64,000 nucleotides of DNA, taken from the NCBI GenBank assembly GCA_022845955.1, contig AP025576.1, forward strand, positions 2,356,001 to 2,420,000, in the 5' to 3' direction. Origin of the DNA: Lachnospiraceae bacterium. Its GTDB lineage: Bacteria; Bacillota; Clostridia; Lachnospirales; Lachnospiraceae. Below the pieces are notes generated by a model that saw only the letters and a program-made list of their open reading frames with translations, searched no databases and was not told the origin of the DNA. A program made the position numbers and the translations under genes. Positions 58,327 through 64,000 of the stretch are shown piece after piece (position 1 is the first letter of the stretch; each line of letters begins with the position of its first letter).

Positions 58327-59793
58327 ATGGAATATGAGCACCAGCTATCCAAGCTGGTTTATGAGTATCTTGTTGACAGATTCCGGTTTGGATACTATCA
58401 ATATGGCGACAGCTTGCCCACCGTAGAGGCATTCTGCAGCCAGTTTAATGTGTCTGTACATACTATATGGGCCGCATTGCGCCGTCTTCGTACAGAGGGT
58501 TATATCGATATGAAAAATGGCCGGACAACAAAAGTGATTTATAAACAGACGGAGCAGGAACGAAAGGATTTGATTGTCAGATATTTTTCGGAAAGATGGC
58601 TGGCTAATATTGACCTCTATCAGGCCACGGAGTTGTTGTATATACCAGTTCTGGTCGAGGGGTTCCGCCGCATGGATGAAACGGATATTGGTTTTATAAC
58701 TCGTCTGGCGGAACATGCTGACAGGGAGGATCATATCCTTTTCTACAGTTTTGTGCTGCAAAAGATCAATAATCCGCTGCTTATGAACCTGTTTTGGGAG
58801 ACATCGCTTTTTTTGGGATATCCGTTTGCAAAGAACGGGTATCGTCCTTTTGCGTATAATGCGGAGAGCGGCCGCCGGCAGCTGAACGCGCTTGTTCAGT
58901 TTGTAAAAGAGGGAAACTGGGCAAGAGTCCGCAGCCAATTGCAGCGGCACCACTGGAAGGTTATAGATAATTTGAAGAGGAACATGGGAACTCAGCTCCG
59001 GACGGTTCCTAAAGAGATGCAGAAGTCATTTGTGTGGCGGGTCTATAATGATTATCCTCAGGTATGCTATGATTTGGCCTCCCGCCTGTTGTATGAAATA
59101 TATATGGGAGAATATAGGAAAACGGAATTTCTCCCGTCTTATGAAAAATTATCGGAGAAATACAGGGTATCGGTCAGTACCGTACGCCGTACAGTCCGTA
59201 TGACGAACAGAATGGGGGCCACACAATCTGTTAATGGTAAAGGAACCCGTATTATTGGGCCTGGCGAATCCCCCATGCAGCCGGATTTTACATGCCACGC
59301 GATACGACGCAGTCTGTCCTGTCTTATCCAGTCATTGGAGCTGCTGCTCTACACGTGCGAAACGGTTTCCTGTCAATTTTTCCGGAATCTTCTTCCGGAG
59401 GAGCGGGAAGCGCTGCTCACCCGGTTTGAGGAAAACCAGCGTTCGGGGAGCGGCAAGTTATCGATTTATACTTATCTGCATTTTGTAACACAATACAGCC
59501 GCATACAGGCGATCAGAGAGATCTACGGTACCATTTATGGCCTTTTTCTTTGGGGGTATCCTTTGCGGGATTCCCTTGAAACGGAAGATGCAATGGTGCA
59601 AAGGGGAATGGATTTCACCGCTTCAATGATTTGCTATATGAAGAAAAATGATGTGTCTCATTGCGTGCAAACAATCCGGGAGTACTTAGAAGAACAGCTG
59701 CCTGTTGGTACCAGATATTTGGAACGGCATGGTATTTCTGCAGAAGATCTGAAAGGGACTCCTTCTTTACGGTTGATGATTGCGGAGGAATGA
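58327..59793 (+). CDS. GntR-type regulator with two winged-helix modules
   Basis: 488 residues with a GGAGGAAGGAG ribosome region. Two GntR winged helices are visible. The first is near 1-70 (VYEYLVDRFRFGYYQYGDSLPTVEAFCSQFNVSVHTIWAALRRL). The second is near 240-310 (LLYEIYMGEYRKTEFLPSYEKLSEKYRVSVSTVRRTVRM), ending in NGKGTRII. Each is followed by an all-helical stretch of about 160 residues, so the protein looks like two fused GntR regulators. Normal GntR proteins are about 230-250 residues and act as dimers. Targets and ligand are unknown; the neighbouring cyclase or the next kinase are candidates. Confidence 0.85.
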   Translation: MEYEHQLSKLVYEYLVDRFRFGYYQYGDSLPTVEAFCSQFNVSVHTIWAALRRLRTEGYIDMKNGRTTKVIYKQTEQERKDLIVRYFSERWLANIDLYQATELLYIPVLVEGFRRMDETDIGFITRLAEHADREDHILFYSFVLQKINNPLLMNLFWETSLFLGYPFAKNGYRPFAYNAESGRRQLNALVQFVKEGNWARVRSQLQRHHWKVIDNLKRNMGTQLRTVPKEMQKSFVWRVYNDYPQVCYDLASRLLYEIYMGEYRKTEFLPSYEKLSEKYRVSVSTVRRTVRMTNRMGATQSVNGKGTRIIGPGESPMQPDFTCHAIRRSLSCLIQSLELLLYTCETVSCQFFRNLLPEEREALLTRFEENQRSGSGKLSIYTYLHFVTQYSRIQAIREIYGTIYGLFLWGYPLRDSLETEDAMVQRGMDFTASMICYMKKNDVSHCVQTIREYLEEQLPVGTRYLERHGISAEDLKGTPSLRLMIAEE

Positions 59794-59840
59794 AAACCGG
59801 CTCAGGATTCCATACGTCTTACTTTATAAAAGGTAGGAAT

Positions 59841-59877
59841 GTCCTTCGGTCTGGATTGCCGGACCGGGGGACTTTTT
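59841..59877 (+). terminator. Terminator after the GntR-type gene
   Basis: GTCC-TT-CGGTC (59841-59851) pairs with GACCG-GG-GGAC (59862-59872) around a 10-base loop, followed by TTTTT (59873-59877). Confidence 0.65.
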
Positions 59878-59959
59878 ACTTATAATTTTAAACAAGGTTG
59901 TGCCTTTGTAACAGTTCTGACGCCCCTTTGCCGATTTGGACAGATATCCCGGTACTTTA

Positions 59960-59988
59960 TTGCGTTTTAGGTGGAGGCGCTGTATAAT
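59960..59988 (+). promoter_or_regulatory. Promoter of the second hybrid kinase operon
   Basis: TTGCGT (59960-59965), 17 bases, TATAAT (59983-59988). The leader before the kinase start is about 115 bases. Confidence 0.55.
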
Positions 59989-60108
59989 AACCACAAAGCA
60001 ACTATTGTGAACAAGGTTGATCCGTATATATCTGATGAGTCATAAAACCGGTAGGGCTGAATGGGCGGAAGCATTAAAGAGGCCATAGGAGTGAGGTGAA
60101 CTTTCATT

Positions 60109-62337
60109 ATGAGAGATAAAACAACTACAGCAGAAAGCAACACCTTTTCCGGTGAAATTCCGAAGAAAACGATAAAGTTTGGCGGTACGGCGGTTGGAGC
60201 AATCGTTTTTATTTTGATTGCGTGTGCGGCAGTTTCTATTGTGAACTTTTATAATTATTTAGGTGACCAGCTATTTGAAGAAAGAAAGGCCCATTTAATA
60301 GAAATATCTGAAAAAGTATCGGAAGTGGTCGATACGGTAATCGATTCCTCCTGGGACAAGGCGAGATCCTGCTCACGGATTATTCTTCGGCAGGAATTTC
60401 AGGATGAAACCGCACTGCTGGAGAGCCTGGCTGAAGCAGCAGATATTATTGACGGCAAAGAGACTATTGTTATGGCATTTGACCAGGATGCCAATTTTTA
60501 TACATCAGACGGAAATACCGGATATTGGAATGATCCGTCTGTATTTCTTCCTGATAAGGAAACGGAGCAGGAAGTGCTGTCCTCCATTCCCTATCAGGAT
60601 GATGAAGCTACATTCATGATTTTTATCTGCCGGATGTCTGAGCCAAAGATTCTGGAAGAATCCGGCAAATTGATTTCTCATGTCGCCCTGGCGGTAAATC
60701 TGGATTCGCTGCGGGAGGTATTTACGGTTTCCGGTTTTCAGGATCAATGCTATACCTATATTATCAATCAGGAAGGCAGGCGCTTGTACCGCCATACCTT
60801 TTCCCGAAGTTTTATTGACGGCTACAATATACTCAGTTCTCTGGAGCAATATGAATTTACCCGGGGCGGGACAATTGATGACTTGAAGCAGTATATTGCC
60901 GAAGGCGGCTCCACTGCACTGGAATTTGATTATGAAGGAACCGGTTTTTTTGTTGCGAGCACCGATATCCGTGCGGAGGAATGGCGGGTTATGCTGTTTG
61001 TGCCGACCGAGGTCCTGGGAGCCAATACCAGTGATTTGATGAACCGGACGATCCATTCTCTCCTGATTATAGGGCTGCTGGCCGTAACCTTGATTTCTGT
61101 TACGGTATATATGGTGACGGCATCCAACAGTGATAAGCGTCTGCTCCGGCAGCAGGAGCAGACGAATGCTTTACTGACCAAAGCGGCGGAAGAGGCGCAA
61201 AGTGCAAATGCGGCGAAAAGTGAATTTCTGTCGCATATGTCCCATGATATCAGGACCCCCATTAACGGTGTTATGGGTATGACAAGCATTGCCATGCAGA
61301 ATGCGGACGATCCGGAGAGGGTTTTAGACTGCCTGAAGAAAATAGAAGGTTCATCCCGGCATCTGCTTTCTCTGGTTAATGACGTCCTGGATATGAGCAG
61401 AATTGAAAGCGGCAGAGTCTCGATCAGCCATGAATTGATGGATATAAGGACAGTGGCCGATCATTGCACTTCCATCATCAGCAGTCAGCTGGCCGGCCGG
61501 AATGTAGAATTTATAAGTGATTTTGAGGACTTCCGCCACCCCAATCTTATGGGGGATGAATTGCACCTGCGTCAAATCCTGCTTAATATTCTGGGCAATG
61601 CGGCCAAGTTTGTGAAGGATGGTGGAAAGATCATATTTCGGATGAAAGAGCGGGCAGAGTCGGATGGAAAAGTGATTTATCATTTTGAAATTGAAGATAC
61701 CGGTATTGGTATGAAACCGGAATTTTTGCCTCATATATGGGATGCTTTTTCTCAGGAAAACGGCGGTAACCGCACCAACTACAAGGGGACGGGCCTGGGT
61801 ATGGCCATTACCAAACAGTTTGTGGATTTGATGGGCGGTACCATTGCGGTGGAAAGCGAATGGAATGTGGGCAGCCGGTTTACGGTTGAACTTCCTTTTG
61901 CTATTGCGGATGAACCGGTAAAGGCTGAGGAAGAGGAATATAAGAAGGTCGTTCTGTCCGGTATGCGGATTCTTCTTGTGGAGGACAATGAACTGAACAT
62001 GGAGATTGCCCAATATATATTGGAGAACAGCGGGATCGAGGTAAAGACGGCAGAAAACGGGCAGATCGCTGTGGAACTGTTTCAGAAAAACGCACCAGGT
62101 ACCTTTGATGCGATTTTAATGGATGTAACGATGCCCGTTATGGACGGGCTGACAGCGACGAGAGTGATCCGTGGTCTGGAGCGAACGGATGCGGCGGACA
62201 TTCCGATAATTGCGATGACGGCTAATGCTTATGAAGAGGATATTAAGAAAGCGAGGGATGCAGGCATGAATCTTCACCTGTCAAAGCCTATAAACGCGGA
62301 TGATCTTCTAAAAGAATTGGGAGCCTTTAAGAAATAG
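60109..62337 (+). CDS. Hybrid sensor histidine kinase with one receiver domain
   Basis: 742 residues. Membrane segment near 30-50 (AVGAIVFILIACAAVSIVNFY), an external Cache-type region of about 260 residues, a second membrane segment near 320-340 (SLLIIGLLAVTLISVTVYMV), HisKA with His379 (SHMSHDIRTPINGVMGM), HATPase (EDTGIGM, YKGTGLGMAITK) and one receiver with Asp672 (ILMDVTMPVMDG). It is the paralogue of the hybrid kinase at 46895-49411, but with one receiver. The next gene, 47 bases on, encodes a solute-binding lipoprotein, again with no permease between. No DNA-binding output domain is present. Confidence 0.92.
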   Translation: MRDKTTTAESNTFSGEIPKKTIKFGGTAVGAIVFILIACAAVSIVNFYNYLGDQLFEERKAHLIEISEKVSEVVDTVIDSSWDKARSCSRIILRQEFQDETALLESLAEAADIIDGKETIVMAFDQDANFYTSDGNTGYWNDPSVFLPDKETEQEVLSSIPYQDDEATFMIFICRMSEPKILEESGKLISHVALAVNLDSLREVFTVSGFQDQCYTYIINQEGRRLYRHTFSRSFIDGYNILSSLEQYEFTRGGTIDDLKQYIAEGGSTALEFDYEGTGFFVASTDIRAEEWRVMLFVPTEVLGANTSDLMNRTIHSLLIIGLLAVTLISVTVYMVTASNSDKRLLRQQEQTNALLTKAAEEAQSANAAKSEFLSHMSHDIRTPINGVMGMTSIAMQNADDPERVLDCLKKIEGSSRHLLSLVNDVLDMSRIESGRVSISHELMDIRTVADHCTSIISSQLAGRNVEFISDFEDFRHPNLMGDELHLRQILLNILGNAAKFVKDGGKIIFRMKERAESDGKVIYHFEIEDTGIGMKPEFLPHIWDAFSQENGGNRTNYKGTGLGMAITKQFVDLMGGTIAVESEWNVGSRFTVELPFAIADEPVKAEEEEYKKVVLSGMRILLVEDNELNMEIAQYILENSGIEVKTAENGQIAVELFQKNAPGTFDAILMDVTMPVMDGLTATRVIRGLERTDAADIPIIAMTANAYEEDIKKARDAGMNLHLSKPINADDLLKELGAFKK

Positions 62338-62384
62338 ATGAACGCATGTGGATGCGGTAATCAAAATAGCAGGGAGGGAGCGCT

Positions 62385-64000
62385 ATGAAGAAAATGGGAT
62401 ACAGAACCGGATTGTACTTATCGTTATGCATCTTGATGATGTTGGGAGGACTGACCGGCTGCGGAAAGCAGGTGCATGAAAAGGAGAGCAGCAGTACAGA
62501 GACGGAAAAAGAAGGAACCCACGAGGCGATCACTTTAGTTACCAATAATATTGATTACCGTGGTTTCGCGGAGGCATTAAAACAGGTTTACCCGGAAATC
62601 AATATTGAATTCATAAGTTATGCAGGGGCGAACGGCAGTTATTTTGCCAAACAGACACTGGAAAACGGGGATATCCCGGATATTTATTCTTCCACCCGTT
62701 TTTTTGCACCCGATGCGCAGAGGGAATATCTGCTGGATCTTTCCAACTATCATTTTATTAACAATTATTCTACACATATTCTCAATGAGTTGGACAATGA
62801 AGGCGGGATTTATCTGCTGCCATCCTCCTATAATCTGAACGGTATGTACTATAATAAGACTATTTTAGAGGAAAAAGGATGGACACTTCCTGAAAGCTTT
62901 CAGGAACTGCAGGCCCTGGCGCCGGACATTGAAGCCGCCGGATACGAGGTATGCCGCAGCGTTATGGATTTGGAAGGGTATCCGTTCGTATATTATTTCA
63001 GTCTGGCTGATACGGCTTTTTTCTATACACCTGAGGGTGCCAGATGGAAAGAGGATTTTTTGTCAGGAGAGGCCGCTGCTGCCGGAAACAGCGGGCTTAT
63101 AGCAGCAACGGAATATGTGCAGAAGTGGATTGATGCGGGGTTCATCAGCCCGAAGGATAGTAATTCCGATGCGGGGAAGACCGCATTTTTGAATGGGGAA
63201 TGTGTGTTCTATCTCTCGCTGGGGCTTAGCTCCTATGAAACAACGGATGCAGACGGCAAAACCTATGAACTGGGAGCGATGCCCTGGCTCAGCGATGACG
63301 GTGAAAGCAATATTCTGGTCCGGAGTGTTAACCGGTATTATGGTATCAGAAAAGGGCTGGAGGAAAAAGGAAATGAGCAGAAACTGGAAGATGCCCTGCA
63401 TGTTTTGGAGTTCATGTCCAGCGAAGAGGGACAGAAGGCATTATTCGGGGGAAGTTTTCTGGTGGTCACACCTTTAACCAACAGCGAGATACCAGCGGAA
63501 AATCCATATTACGAGGTCAGGGATTTGATCTCCCAGGGGCGTACCGTACCGGAGGCTTACGTAGGCTGGGAGGACTATACGATTCCCATGGCGGCCCAGA
63601 TAGAAGCCTTGATTTCGGGAAATTTAGATACCGATGGGCTGCTGGCCGCTTTTGACCGGATTCATGAGACTGTGGAGCAGGGAGAGCGGGAGGACCAGTA
63701 TGCAACGGTGCCTGAACGGATGACATTGGAAATGACCGCAAGGCTCTGTGCAATTGCAGAAGGGAAAGCTGTGGATGCTGATGCGGCGCTTGTTTCTTTT
63801 GGCGGTTATCATGATGGAGAGCAAAATAAATTCGGTGTTAATTGGTACTTATATCCTGGTATAGTGGATACGCAGGTGGTAAATATGGTCAAGCCAAAGG
63901 CAGCGTCTATTGCTGTATTGGAATTGACAGGTGCGGAAATTAAGGAAATGGCTGAGTCGGGTTTGGATCTTCAGGAAAATGGGAACCCATACCCCTACCT
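62385..64000 (+). CDS. Solute-binding lipoprotein with 5'-nucleotidase C-terminal-like extension (cut by window end)
   Basis: 538 residues are visible and the frame is still open at the window end. GGAGGGAG ribosome site. Lipoprotein signal peptide with lipobox LTGC (Cys26) and a Ser/Thr/Glu linker. Residues about 45-420 are a family 1 solute-binding domain (LVTNNIDYRGFAEALKQVYPEINIEF, then LPSSYNLNGMYYNKTILEEKGWTLPESFQEL). From about 446 the sequence changes to the pattern of the C-terminal domain of 5'-nucleotidases: DADAALVSFGGYHDG, then GIVDTQVVNMV, then IAVLELTGAEIKEMAESG. No metallophosphatase domain is seen before it. The fusion is unusual; the nucleotidase similarity is read by eye only. 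Confidence 0.8.
   Translation, partial: MKKMGYRTGLYLSLCILMMLGGLTGCGKQVHEKESSSTETEKEGTHEAITLVTNNIDYRGFAEALKQVYPEINIEFISYAGANGSYFAKQTLENGDIPDIYSSTRFFAPDAQREYLLDLSNYHFINNYSTHILNELDNEGGIYLLPSSYNLNGMYYNKTILEEKGWTLPESFQELQALAPDIEAAGYEVCRSVMDLEGYPFVYYFSLADTAFFYTPEGARWKEDFLSGEAAAAGNSGLIAATEYVQKWIDAGFISPKDSNSDAGKTAFLNGECVFYLSLGLSSYETTDADGKTYELGAMPWLSDDGESNILVRSVNRYYGIRKGLEEKGNEQKLEDALHVLEFMSSEEGQKALFGGSFLVVTPLTNSEIPAENPYYEVRDLISQGRTVPEAYVGWEDYTIPMAAQIEALISGNLDTDGLLAAFDRIHETVEQGEREDQYATVPERMTLEMTARLCAIAEGKAVDADAALVSFGGYHDGEQNKFGVNWYLYPGIVDTQVVNMVKPKAASIAVLELTGAEIKEMAESGLDLQENGNPYPY

Larger units (their letters stand above)
59794..60108 (+). other. Intergenic region: terminator and promoter between GntR and hybrid kinase genes
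   Basis: 315 bases without a gene. The first part ends the GntR transcript and the second part starts the kinase transcript, as listed separately. I see no small gene or riboswitch. Confidence 0.5.

Noticed and set aside
1-64000. tRNA, rRNA, CRISPR arrays or replication origins
   Set aside because: Looked for in the intergenic regions and on both strands by eye; nothing with the expected arms, repeats or boxes was found.

Overview
The window is 64 kb of dense, moderately GC-rich chromosome from a Gram-positive anaerobe. I infer a gut-type Bacillota member of the Lachnospiraceae or a close relative. The reasons are paired YesM/YesN-type two-component systems with CUT1 sugar ABC cassettes that lack their own ATPase, strong AGGAGG ribosome sites, lipoprotein solute-binding proteins, and families such as DUF3737, DUF5692 and DUF6442 that I associate with this group. 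No rRNA, tRNA, CRISPR array, transposase or integrase is visible, so the species cannot be named.

Layout. 1-2.5 kb: the tail of a diguanylate cyclase, then a divergent TetM-like translation GTPase behind a promoter, leader-peptide and terminator attenuator. 2.7-11 kb: response regulator, histidine kinase, solute-binding protein, two permeases and an alpha-L-fucosidase, which form one glycan uptake and degradation locus. 11-16.4 kb: a PTS-EIIC/EAL fusion, an AraC regulator and a GH42 beta-galactosidase. 16.4-20.2 kb: a membrane diguanylate cyclase, a histidine phosphatase, and an SDR/TetR pair whose TetR promoter carries a perfect operator. 20.5-24 kb: a GH43 enzyme, an AraC regulator and an XRE/DUF6442 pair with twin operators. 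24.2-28.3 kb: a large Fe-S/FAD oxidoreductase, a HypA-like protein and a DUF5692 membrane protein in one operon. 28.5-34.7 kb: small housekeeping or stress genes (AIM24, zinc ribbon, DUF2089, two paralogous SHOCT-type proteins, LysR, DUF3737, MalY/PatB aminotransferase). 34.8-41.9 kb: a second YesM/YesN plus CUT1 sugar cassette, divergently arranged. 42-45.3 kb: DUF4430/ECF S-component pair, SLC13-type permease, cytidylate-kinase-like protein. 45.6-52.8 kb: an orphan solute-binding protein with a hybrid histidine kinase, converging on a very large c-di-GMP enzyme. 53-56.5 kb: a heterodimeric ABC exporter. 56.7-64 kb: TPR-GGDEF protein, a GntR regulator with a duplicated module, a second hybrid kinase, and a second solute-binding protein that runs off the window and carries a 5'-nucleotidase C-terminal-like segment.

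How the parts work together. Two cassettes sense and import complex carbohydrates, and three glycosidases (GH29, GH42, GH43) process host or plant glycans. Neither CUT1 cassette has an ATPase, so a shared MsmX/MsmK-type ATPase elsewhere is presumed. Five c-di-GMP enzymes in 64 kb, one with a sugar-PTS membrane domain and others next to solute-binding-protein/hybrid-kinase pairs, suggest that nutrient sensing feeds into c-di-GMP signalling. The least explained units are the Fe-S/FAD oxidoreductase, HypA and DUF5692 operon, and the solute-binding protein with the nucleotidase-like tail.
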